NCBI RefSeq assembly: GCF_019972315.1
Contig: NZ_BLIZ01000001.1
Location: 1,004,513 to 1,068,512 of the forward strand
Source of the DNA: Geobacter sp. AOG1
GTDB taxonomy: Bacteria > Desulfobacterota > Desulfuromonadia > Geobacterales > Geobacteraceae
DNA: 64,000 nucleotides
Reading direction: 5' to 3'
Positions 55,718 to 62,983 of the stretch are shown here, one piece after another. The position numbers and the translations under genes are program-made. Within the stretch, counting starts at the first letter, position 1; each line of letters begins with the position of its first letter. The notes under the pieces are model-generated. The model searched no databases. It was not told the origin of the DNA and worked only from the letters and a program-made list of their open reading frames with translations.

Positions 55718-56161
55718 ATGCCCCAGATAAAGTACAAAAAACAGCATATCGTCACGTCGGTGGTGGCGGTCATCGTCGATGCCGACGAGCGGGTCCTCCT
55801 GACCAAGCGGAGCATCCAGCCGTTCCAGGACCTCTGGGTCATGCCCGGCGGCAAGATCGACCTGGGGGAGCCGATCATGAAGGCGCTCCACCGGGAGGTG
55901 ATGGAGGAGGTCGGCCTGGAGGTGGAGGTGGAGGACCTCGTCGACGTCTTCGAGCACCTGACGCCGGGGGACGACAACGACCACTTCATCATCCTCTTCT
56001 ACCTCTGCCGTCCCCTCTCCTGCGCCATCAACCACAACCCGGGGGAGGTGGCCGAGGCCCGCTGGGTGCCGCGAAACGAGCTGTCGCAGTACAGCATGCC
56101 GGACGGGACGAGATTTATCCTGGGGAAGGTGTTCCCGGAACTCTGCAGCTGCGACGTGTGA
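55718..56161 (+). CDS. Nudix hydrolase
   Basis: 147-residue Nudix protein. The Nudix box is complete: GGKIDLGEPIMKALHREVME followed by EVGLE, with the G-x5-E-x7-REUxEExGU spacing. The N-terminal part VAVIVDADERVLLTKRSI and the loop WVMPGGK resemble MutT/ADP-ribose or ADP-sugar pyrophosphatases. The C-terminus has an unusual CSCDV ending. The substrate is not predictable. ATG 55718 lacks a clear ribosome site and lies just past a 10-bp inverted repeat. An upstream in-frame TTG at 55679 is less likely. Sits between argG and argH with repeats B4 and B5 on either side. Confidence 0.88.
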   Translation: MPQIKYKKQHIVTSVVAVIVDADERVLLTKRSIQPFQDLWVMPGGKIDLGEPIMKALHREVMEEVGLEVEVEDLVDVFEHLTPGDDNDHFIILFYLCRPLSCAINHNPGEVAEARWVPRNELSQYSMPDGTRFILGKVFPELCSCDV

Positions 56162-56162
56162 G

Positions 56163-56280
56163 GGAGCGCGCCTTTTCCGCAATCTCCGCGTAAGTCTTCG
56201 GGACCGCTTGTGCGGCGTACTTCCAGTACGCCTCCGCGCAATCCCTCGACAGCCTTGATCTTGCGAAAAAATCGCGCTCC
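56163..56280 (+). repeat. Family B structured repeat, copy B5 (after the Nudix gene)
   Basis: 118 bp, one base after the stop codon. Outer stem GGAGCGCG...CGCGCTCC, second stem TTTTCCGCAA/TTGCGAAAAA, inner hairpin GGCGTAC-TTCCA-GTACGCC. Followed near 56305 by a fragment of the ileS-lspA type repeat arm. Confidence 0.9.
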
Positions 56281-56336
56281 TGTAGAAAGCTAGAATTTTT
56301 TCTTCTCTGCGACCTCTGTGGTAAAAAAAGGTTCTC

Positions 56337-57500
56337 ATGGTCCAGATCGTCGACAAAAAGGTCAACCTGGAGTTCCCCCTGGGGCACCATCTCCACTGTC
56401 TCATCGCCCAGATTCCCAACCACCTGCGGCGGGCCGAGGCGGGGTTCGCGCTGGCGGAACCGGCACGGAAATGGGCCCAGGTGGAGGCGCTCCTCGACCT
56501 TGCGGTGACGGGGGAGAGCAACCTGAAGAAGCTTCACTTCCTCATGCTCCCCGAGAGTTCCATCCCCTTTGCCCGCTTCGACGAGCTGCTGGAGAGGATC
56601 AGGACCGGCTTCCGCCCCAACACGGTCACCATGTTCGGGATGGAGCACGTCACCCTGAAGGTTTACCGGGAGTTCCTGGAGCGGTTCCGGGAGGACAACG
56701 GCGAGGCGATCGAGCTGGTGGACCGGGACATCGATTCCGGCGACGTACTGGAGATGCCGGTCAACTGGTGCTGCACGGCGATCAAGGAAGCTGACGGCAA
56801 GCTGCGGGTCTTCCTGGAAGCCAAGTCCCATCCGTTCCACGGGGAAGAGTTTCTCGACAAGGTCCACGACCTGTACCGCGGCCGCCATTTCTACCTGTTC
56901 CGGAGCCGGCCGGCCTGCTTCAATTTCATGGTGCTGATCTGCCTGGACTACCTCTACCGCGACCTGTACTCCTCCAATATCCGGCAGATCGTCGACCATG
57001 CCAACCAGCTCTATTTTTCCACCCGGCAGGGGCTCGATGCCCTGTTCGTCATCCAGTGCAACCCCAAGCCTGAGCACCGGGCCTACTGGGAGGTCCTGAC
57101 CGGCTTTTACGGCGAGTACCTGGAGGATACCCCCGGCGTGCGGGAAACGGTGACCGTCTTCGGCAACGCCTCCGTCGAGACCCGGATCGAGGACGCTCCC
57201 GCTGCCGGCGAGTTCGGCCGGTCGGCGGTGATCATCAACCGTCACCACAAGCTGGCGAAGGTCGAGCTGCCGGAGTTCTCCACCGACGATTTCGGCGGCG
57301 CGCCCCTCTGCCGGCTCCGCTTCGGCACCGGCACCCGGCTCTACTACTTCAATCTACCCCAGCACCACGAGCTCGACCCCCGCACCACCCGGGTTCCCCT
57401 CAAGGTCCACGCCATCATGCGCTGGTCGACGGAGGAAAAGTGGGTGAGGGTGAGTGGGGAAGAGATGGTGGCGGGATTCGAAATCGGCCAGGAAGCATAG
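56337..57500 (+). CDS. Unrecognised protein with a nitrilase-like E-K-C residue pattern
   Basis: 387-residue soluble protein, no signal peptide. I do not recognise it as a named family. Three segments fit the catalytic positions of the carbon-nitrogen hydrolase superfamily: FLMLPESSIP (Glu73), VFLEAKSHPFHGEE (Lys163) and VLICLDYLYRD (Cys202). The 39-residue spacing between Lys and Cys and the C-x-D context match that fold, and ALFVIQCNPKPEH resembles the following strand. The last 100 residues are extra. It has GGTTCTCATG but no strong ribosome site. Located among arginine genes, so an amide- or ureido-hydrolase in this pathway is a possible but unproved idea. Confidence 0.65.
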   Translation: MVQIVDKKVNLEFPLGHHLHCLIAQIPNHLRRAEAGFALAEPARKWAQVEALLDLAVTGESNLKKLHFLMLPESSIPFARFDELLERIRTGFRPNTVTMFGMEHVTLKVYREFLERFREDNGEAIELVDRDIDSGDVLEMPVNWCCTAIKEADGKLRVFLEAKSHPFHGEEFLDKVHDLYRGRHFYLFRSRPACFNFMVLICLDYLYRDLYSSNIRQIVDHANQLYFSTRQGLDALFVIQCNPKPEHRAYWEVLTGFYGEYLEDTPGVRETVTVFGNASVETRIEDAPAAGEFGRSAVIINRHHKLAKVELPEFSTDDFGGAPLCRLRFGTGTRLYYFNLPQHHELDPRTTRVPLKVHAIMRWSTEEKWVRVSGEEMVAGFEIGQEA

Positions 57501-57619
57501 AAACGGCACTTTTCCGCAATCTCTGCGTTGGCCTTCTGGATTCCTTGTGCGGCGTACCTCCAGTACGCCTCCGCGTCATCCTTCGGCCGCCTTGACCTTG
57601 CGAAAAATTGCTCGTTTCT
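57499..57619 (+). repeat. Family B structured repeat, copy B6 (after the nitrilase-like gene)
   Basis: 121 bp overlapping the stop codon. Outer stem AGAAACG...CGTTTCT, second stem TTTTCCGCAA/TTGCGAAAAA, inner hairpin GGCGTAC-CTCCA-GTACGCC. Confidence 0.9.
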
Positions 57620-57675
57620 AGTAAAAACAGGCACTAAAACTCAAATAAGACAGTTTTCATAGAAGGAGATACACC

Positions 57676-59070
57676 ATGTCCAAGGAATGCACAGGCGAGG
57701 GGACCAAGCTCTGGGGGGGGCGGTTTTCCCAGCCTACCGACAAGTTTGTGGAGGAGTTCACGGCGTCCATCGATTTCGACAAGCGGCTCTACCACCAGGA
57801 TATCCGCGGCTCCATCGCCCATGCCCGGATGCTGGGGAAGCAGGGGATCATCCCCATTGCGGATGTGGAGCAGATCGTCCATGGTCTCCAGGAAATCCTC
57901 CGCCAGATCGAGGAGGGGAAGTTCGACTTTTCGGTCTCCCTGGAAGACATCCACATGAACATCGAGGCGCGCCTCTCCGCCAGGATTGGCGAGGCGGGAA
58001 AACGGCTCCACACCGGCCGCTCCCGCAATGACCAGGTGGCCCTGGACATCCGCCTCTACCTGCGGGACGAACTGGTGGAGATATCCGCCTACCTGGACCT
58101 CCTCATCGATTCGCTCCTGTTCCAGGCCGAGAAGAACCTGGACGTCATCATGCCGGGGTATACCCATCTCCAGACCGCCCAGCCGATCCTCTTTGCCCAC
58201 CACATGCTCGCCTACGTGGAGATGTTCACCCGGGACAAGGGGCGGATGGAGGACTGCCTGCGGAGGATGAACGTCCTTCCCCTCGGGGCCGGCGCCCTGG
58301 CCGGGACCACCTTCCCCATCGACCGGGAGCACGTGGCCGAACTGCTCGACTTCCCGGAGGTTACCCGCAACTCCCTCGATTCCGTCTCCGACCGGGATTT
58401 CGCCCTGGAATTCATGGGGGGCTCGTCCATCCTGATGATGCACCTGTCCCGTTTCTCCGAGGAGCTGATCCTTTGGTCCACCAGCGAGTTCAAGTTCATC
58501 GACCTCTCCGATTCCTTCTGCACCGGCTCCTCCATCATGCCCCAGAAGAAGAACCCGGACGTCCCCGAACTGGTGCGGGGGAAGACCGGCCGCGTTTACG
58601 GCAACCTGATGGCGCTCCTCACCGTCATGAAATCCCTGCCGCTCGCCTATAACAAGGACATGCAGGAGGACAAGGAACCGCTGTTCGATACCATCGACAC
58701 AGTGAAGGGTTCGCTCAAGATCTTCGCCGACATGATCCGCGAGATGAAAGTGAACGCGGCCACCATGCGCAGTGCGGCGGGCAAGGGGTTCTCCACCGCC
58801 ACCGACGTGGCCGATTACCTGGTGCGCCAGGGAATGCCGTTCCGGGACGCCCACGAGGTGGTGGGGAAATCGGTGGCCTATTGTCTCTCCCACGGCAAGG
58901 ACCTGCCGGAGCTGACCATGGAGGAGTGGAAGGGGTTCTCCGCCATGATCGGCGAGGACATCTACGACAGCATCACCCTGGAGGCGAGCGTCAACGCCCG
59001 CCGCGCGACGGGGGGGACGGCCCTGGAGCGGGTGAAGGCGGAGATCGAACGGGTCAAGTCGGGGAGGTAG
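57676..59070 (+). CDS. argH: Argininosuccinate lyase
   Basis: 464-residue fumarase/aspartase superfamily enzyme that yields arginine and fumarate. [21 protein letters not shown] at the start, [37 protein letters not shown] and the mobile signature loop [19 protein letters not shown] with the catalytic serine are present. AGAAGGAGAT precedes the ATG. Last of the arginine genes in this window. argC, argJ and argA are not here. Repeat A2 follows after 16 bases. Confidence 0.97.
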   Translation: MSKECTGEGTKLWGGRFSQPTDKFVEEFTASIDFDKRLYHQDIRGSIAHARMLGKQGIIPIADVEQIVHGLQEILRQIEEGKFDFSVSLEDIHMNIEARLSARIGEAGKRLHTGRSRNDQVALDIRLYLRDELVEISAYLDLLIDSLLFQAEKNLDVIMPGYTHLQTAQPILFAHHMLAYVEMFTRDKGRMEDCLRRMNVLPLGAGALAGTTFPIDREHVAELLDFPEVTRNSLDSVSDRDFALEFMGGSSILMMHLSRFSEELILWSTSEFKFIDLSDSFCTGSSIMPQKKNPDVPELVRGKTGRVYGNLMALLTVMKSLPLAYNKDMQEDKEPLFDTIDTVKGSLKIFADMIREMKVNAATMRSAAGKGFSTATDVADYLVRQGMPFRDAHEVVGKSVAYCLSHGKDLPELTMEEWKGFSAMIGEDIYDSITLEASVNARRATGGTALERVKAEIERVKSGR

Positions 59071-59086
59071 CCGGCCCCTTGCTGCA

Positions 59087-59248
59087 AATCCGTGAGGGGC
59101 GAGCGCTCCGTTCCGCTCAGCGTCCCCTCGTGCCGCCGCTGTACGGCTCATTTCGCGCCGGCCGTTCGCCCGGCTTAGCTCAATTTCGCCTACAGCAGGC
59201 TGGCACTCGGACACATTCGCTCCACGGAGCACTCACCCCTCACGGATT
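59087..59248 (+). repeat. Family A structured intergenic repeat, copy A2 (after argH)
   Basis: 162 bp with terminal arms AATCCGTGAGGGGCGAG and CTCACCCCTCACGGATT. Compared with copy A1, two arm positions have changed on both sides so that pairing is kept (G-C to C-G, and A-T to G-C). One change leaves a C-A mismatch. Confidence 0.85.
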
Positions 59249-59281
59249 GAGGATAACTTTTTGCTGAACGGGATCAATGCC

Positions 59282-60031
59282 ATGGGCAGATTATTCGTGC
59301 TGACACTGCTGTTGACCCTCCTTGCCGCCTGCGGCCGCAAAGGAGGCCTCGTCCCCCCCGACTCCCTGGTGCCGGCCGCCGTCACCAACCTGCGGGCGGA
59401 ACAGAAGGGTGAGCAGTTCTACGTCACCTGGTCGGCCCCTTCGAGCGATGCGGGCGGGAAACGACTCAAGGACCTGGCAGGGTTCAGGCTGTTTCGCCGC
59501 GAGGTGCTCCCCCCCGAAGAGGACTGCGAGACCTGCCCCACCGCCTACCAACTCGTTCAAGATGTGGACCTGGAGTACCCCAAGGGGGTCCAGGTCTACA
59601 ACAATCTCTACATCTTCACCGATGCCAGCCTGAAAAACGGTACCACCTACCAGTACAAGCTGATCGCCTACAACAAAGAGGGTGCGGAAAGCGCCCCCTC
59701 CCGAGCCCGCAGCAAGAAAGTCGCCTCTCCCGCCGCTCCCCGGCTGACCGCGACATCCACCCCCACCGGCGTGACCCTGGAATGGCAACCGGCACCCGGT
59801 GCCGGGACGGACCGCGCAGGCTTCAACGTCTACCGCCGGCGGGGGAGCGACATCGCTACCCTCGCGCTTCTTACCCCCCAGCCGGTGAAGGGGAACCGCT
59901 ACGAGGACCTGCACGTCGATTTCGGCGTCACCTATACCTACATGGTGCGGGAAGTGGTCTCCGCCGCCGGCCAACTCGTGGAAGGGGCCATCTCCAACGA
60001 GGCGACGGGCGGGCAGGCGTTGCCAGAGTAG
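59282..60031 (+). CDS. Lipoprotein with LptM-like N-terminus and two fibronectin III-like domains
   Basis: 249-residue lipoprotein. The signal peptide ends in a lipobox (TLLAAC) and the first mature residues are CGRKGGLVPPDSLVP, close to the short LptM/LPAM motif (CGxKGPLxxP) that assists LptD assembly in enterobacteria. Two beta-sandwich modules of Fn3 type follow (about 38-145: AVTNLRAEQKGEQFYVTWSAP and TTYQYKLIAYNKEGAESAPS; and about 150-245: PTGVTLEWQPAPG and VTYTYMVREVVSAAGQ). A CETC pair lies in the first. Start ATG 59282 places the signal peptide correctly. Located between argH and the dap genes. Confidence 0.82.
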   Translation: MGRLFVLTLLLTLLAACGRKGGLVPPDSLVPAAVTNLRAEQKGEQFYVTWSAPSSDAGGKRLKDLAGFRLFRREVLPPEEDCETCPTAYQLVQDVDLEYPKGVQVYNNLYIFTDASLKNGTTYQYKLIAYNKEGAESAPSRARSKKVASPAAPRLTATSTPTGVTLEWQPAPGAGTDRAGFNVYRRRGSDIATLALLTPQPVKGNRYEDLHVDFGVTYTYMVREVVSAAGQLVEGAISNEATGGQALPE

Positions 60032-60145
60032 CACCGGCAACGCCGCGGCCGCCGGACATCTGCGGCGTTCACCCCCGTTCTTTCAGCCCGCATCCGCACC
60101 AGGCATTCATGACCTCCCCGTAACCCCCTACCATAGCGTAATATT

Positions 60146-60174
60146 TTGACTTTTTCCGCCCCATATGGTACAAA
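60146..60174 (+). promoter_or_regulatory. Sigma-70-type promoter for the WG-repeat gene
   Basis: TTGACT (60146-60151), 17 bases, TACAAA (60169-60174), about 100 bases upstream of the ATG at 60274. Confidence 0.5.
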
Positions 60175-60221
60175 TACCCACTTTTATCATTTACCAGGCT
60201 TGTTTGTTGCTATGGTGCTAC

Positions 60222-60260
60222 GAAACGCGTCTTTTTCGCAAGCTCAAGACATGCGAAGGG
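60222..60260 (-). repeat. Half-copy of a family B repeat
   Basis: GAAACGCGTCTTTTTCGCAA followed by GCTCAAGACATGCGAAGGG corresponds to the right end of family B read on the minus strand (compare GAAACGAGCAATTTTTCGCAA). The partner half is missing. It lies in the leader of the WG-repeat gene. Confidence 0.6.
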
Positions 60261-60273
60261 CTCCGGGGGTGCT

Positions 60274-60957
60274 ATGAATCGCGGAATAGTCGTTTCTCTC
60301 GTCGGCGCGTGTCTCCTTTCTGTTTCCAGTCCGGTGCTGGCCGCCGGAGCCGATAAGCAGCCGGCTCTCTTCGAGATCGAGCAGAACGGCAAGACCGGGT
60401 TCATCGACGCCGGCGGCAGGGTGGTCGTGGCGCCCCAGTTCGATTCGGTTCGCGGCCGGTTCCAGGAAGGATTCATCCGGGTCGAGAAGGATGGCGTGTG
60501 GGGGTACATGAACCCCGCCGGCAAGGTAATGGCTCTTCGCTACGAAGGGGTCGACGAATTCGAGGAAGGACGCGGCCGGGTCAAGGGAAAGAAGGGGATG
60601 GGGTTTGTAGACCATGCCTTCACCGAACTGATTCCCCCCGTCTATGAGGACGCCGGCGATTTCCACGAAGGGGTCGCCCGGGTCAAGAAGGACGGCAAGT
60701 GGGGATTCATTGACCTCAATGGGAAGGTGATCGTCCCCCCCCAGTTCAAGGATGCTGACGACTTCGCCGAAGGGTTGGCCCGGGTCAAGGTGGAAAAGCG
60801 GTGGGGCTACATCAACAAACAGGGGAAGGTGGTCGTGGAGCCCCGTTTCCGTGACGCTGACAGCTTCAAGGGAGGCCTCGCCCGGGTGAAGACCGACGAC
60901 GACCGCCCCGCCTACATCAACAAGAAGGGCGTCATCGTCTGGCAGCAGACCAAATAA
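60274..60957 (+). CDS. Exported WG-repeat protein
   Basis: 227-residue secreted protein: signal peptide (VVSLVGACLLSVSSPVLAAG) followed by about six WG-type repeats of 30-35 residues, for example KDGVWGYMNPAGKVMAL, KDGKWGFIDLNGKVIVPPQF and VEKRWGYINKQGKVVVEPRF. WG repeats form beta-rich modules of unknown role, mostly in periplasmic or surface proteins. The repeats cover nearly the whole mature protein. It has its own promoter and stands between the lipoprotein gene and dapA, with 41 bases to dapA. Confidence 0.88.
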   Translation: MNRGIVVSLVGACLLSVSSPVLAAGADKQPALFEIEQNGKTGFIDAGGRVVVAPQFDSVRGRFQEGFIRVEKDGVWGYMNPAGKVMALRYEGVDEFEEGRGRVKGKKGMGFVDHAFTELIPPVYEDAGDFHEGVARVKKDGKWGFIDLNGKVIVPPQFKDADDFAEGLARVKVEKRWGYINKQGKVVVEPRFRDADSFKGGLARVKTDDDRPAYINKKGVIVWQQTK

Positions 60958-60998
60958 CAATCGTCACTATCCGTCAATTCTCCTAGAGGAGGCAGGTC

Positions 60999-61871
60999 AT
61001 GTTCAAGGGAAGCATAGTAGCCATCGTCACACCATTCACTAACGGCCAGGTGGACTTCGAAAAACTGCGGGAGCTCGTGGAGTTCCAGATCACCAACGGG
61101 ACCGACGCCATCGTGCCGTGCGGCACCACCGGCGAGGCCTCGACGCTCGACTACGACGAGCACATGGCGGTGGTGAAGACCGTCATCGAACAGGTGAACA
61201 AGCGGGTCCCGGTCATCGCCGGCACCGGCTCCAACTCCACCCAGGAAGCCATCGAGCTGTCCCAGAAGGCCAAGGAGGCCGGGGCCAACGGCGTGCTCCT
61301 GGTCACCCCCTACTACAACAAGCCGACCCAGGAAGGGCTGGTGCGCCACTACACCGCCATCGCCGACGCCGTGGCCATCCCCCAGATCCTCTACAACGTG
61401 CCGGGGCGCACCGGGGTCAACATGCTCCCCGAGACCGTGGCCCGACTGGCGCCGAACAAGAACATCGTCGCCATCAAGGAGGCGACCGGTTCCCTCCAGC
61501 AGGCCTCCGAAGTGCTGGCGCTCTGTGGCGACAAGATCGACGTCCTCTGCGGCGACGACTTCATCACCTTCCCCATGATGGCCTGCGGCGCCAAGGGGGT
61601 CATCTCGGTGCTGGCCAACATCATGCCGAAGACCGTGGCCGACCTGACCGACGCCTTCTACGCCGGTGACATGGCAACCGCCCGCAGGCTCCACCTGGAG
61701 ACCCTCAAGATCGGCAACGCCATGTTCATCGAGAGCAACCCGATCCCGGTCAAGACAGCCCTGGGGCTCATGGGCAAATGCTCCGACGAAGTACGGCTCC
61801 CCCTCTGCGAGATGGGGGCGGGGAACAAGGCGAAACTGGCGGCCATCATGAAGGAATATCAGTTGATCTAG
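60999..61871 (+). CDS. dapA: 4-hydroxy-tetrahydrodipicolinate synthase
   Basis: 290-residue TIM-barrel aldolase, first step of the diaminopimelate/lysine branch. VPCGTTGEASTLDYDEH, GTGSNSTQEAIELSQKAKEA, VTPYYNKPTQEGLVRHY (catalytic Tyr) and NIVAIKEATGSLQQ (Schiff-base Lys) are present, with CGDDFITFPMMACGAKGVIS near the end. AGAGGAGG precedes the ATG. An inverted repeat (61870-61972) separates it from dapB. Confidence 0.97.
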   Translation: MFKGSIVAIVTPFTNGQVDFEKLRELVEFQITNGTDAIVPCGTTGEASTLDYDEHMAVVKTVIEQVNKRVPVIAGTGSNSTQEAIELSQKAKEAGANGVLLVTPYYNKPTQEGLVRHYTAIADAVAIPQILYNVPGRTGVNMLPETVARLAPNKNIVAIKEATGSLQQASEVLALCGDKIDVLCGDDFITFPMMACGAKGVISVLANIMPKTVADLTDAFYAGDMATARRLHLETLKIGNAMFIESNPIPVKTALGLMGKCSDEVRLPLCEMGAGNKAKLAAIMKEYQLI

Positions 61872-61972
61872 TCTGAAGGCTGACGACCGAAGGCTGAAGC
61901 AGAATAAATAAACTCAAGGCGGGTGACGGATGGTTGGAGGTTTTTCCTTCAGCCTTCAGTCTTCAGCCTGAA
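61870..61972. repeat. Inverted repeat between dapA and dapB
   Basis: Left arm GAAGGCTGACGACCGAAGGC (then TGAAG) from 61875 and right arm CTTCAGCCTTCAGTCTTCAG (then CCT) ending 61969. 21 of 23 positions pair, and about 47 bases lie between. The arms are themselves made of direct GAAGGCTGA units. The dapB ribosome site AGAGG lies just outside the right arm. Confidence 0.8.
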
Positions 61973-61982
61973 GAGGTTTTCA

Positions 61983-62783
61983 ATGGTTAAAATAGCTGTC
62001 TGCGGGGCTGCGGGTCGCATGGGGCAGAGGATCATCGTTGCCGCCAAGGAGGCGGGGTGCATGGTTTCCGGTGCGCTGGAGCGGCCGGGGCACGAGCTGG
62101 TGGGACAGGATGCCGGGCTCATCGCCGGCTGCGGCCCGCTGGGGGTGAACATCTCCGACGACCTGAACGCCGTGGTGGCCGGGTGCGATGTCCTCATCGA
62201 CTTCACCACCCCCAAGGTGTCGCTCAAGAACCTGGAGGCGTGCGCCCTGAAGAAGAAGGCGATCGTCATCGGTTCCACCGGCTTCACCCCCGAGGAGCGG
62301 GCTCTGGCAGCCGAACTGGCGAAAGAGATTCCCGCCGTTCTCGCCCCCAACATGAGCGTCGGGGTGAACGTCTGCTTCAAGGTCCTGAAGGACGTGGCCA
62401 GGACCCTGGGTGACGACTTCGACGTGGAGATCGTGGAGCTGCACCACAACAAGAAGAAGGATGCCCCCTCCGGCACCGCCGTGCGCATGGGTGAGGTGGT
62501 GGCCGAGGCGCTCGGGCGCGACTACAACAAGGTGGCGAACTACCACCGCGAGGGGATCTGCGGCGAGCGGACGAAAGAGGAGATCGGCATGCAGACCGTG
62601 CGGGGCGGCGACATCGTCGGCGAGCACACGGTCTACTTCATAGGCCAAGGTGAGCGGATCGAGATCAGCCACCGGGCCATGACCCGCGACATGTTCTCCC
62701 GCGGCTCGGTACGGGCGGCCCAGTGGGTGGTGGGGAAGAAGCCGGGTTTATACGACATGCAGGACGTCCTGGGTCTAAAATAA
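61983..62783 (+). CDS. dapB: 4-hydroxy-tetrahydrodipicolinate reductase
   Basis: 266-residue NAD(P)H-dependent reductase. Dinucleotide-binding VKIAVCGAAGRMGQRII, IDFTTPKVSLKNLEAC, IGSTGFTPEE, APNMSVGVNV and the catalytic ELHHNKKKDAPSGTAVRM are all in place. I start at ATG 61983 (MVKIAV). The in-frame sequence from 61923 belongs to the dapA-dapB repeat. The stop codon begins repeat B7. Confidence 0.97.
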   Translation: MVKIAVCGAAGRMGQRIIVAAKEAGCMVSGALERPGHELVGQDAGLIAGCGPLGVNISDDLNAVVAGCDVLIDFTTPKVSLKNLEACALKKKAIVIGSTGFTPEERALAAELAKEIPAVLAPNMSVGVNVCFKVLKDVARTLGDDFDVEIVELHHNKKKDAPSGTAVRMGEVVAEALGRDYNKVANYHREGICGERTKEEIGMQTVRGGDIVGEHTVYFIGQGERIEISHRAMTRDMFSRGSVRAAQWVVGKKPGLYDMQDVLGLK

Positions 62784-62899
62784 ACGGTTCTTTTCCGCCC
62801 TGGCTGCGTAAGTCTTCGGAACCGGTTGTGCGGCGTACTTCTAGTACGCCTCCGCCCTGTTCCTCGACAGCCTTGCCAGGACGAAAAATACCGCGTTTA
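62781..62899 (+). repeat. Family B structured repeat, copy B7 (after dapB)
   Basis: 119 bp beginning with the dapB stop codon. Outer stem TAAACG...CGTTTA. The second stem differs most from the other copies (CCTGGC...GCCAGG) yet is still complementary. Inner hairpin GGCGTAC-TTCTA-GTACGCC. Confidence 0.9.
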
Positions 62900-62983
62900 T
62901 TGCTGAACCTTTTTGAACACAAATCAGATTTGCCGCGTATGCGGCATTTCCTTTATACAAAATGAAATTGGAGGAAATTTACT

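Noticed and set aside
57634-59232. 532-codon minus-strand open frame opposite argH
   Set aside because: Same reasoning. argH motifs are complete on the plus strand.
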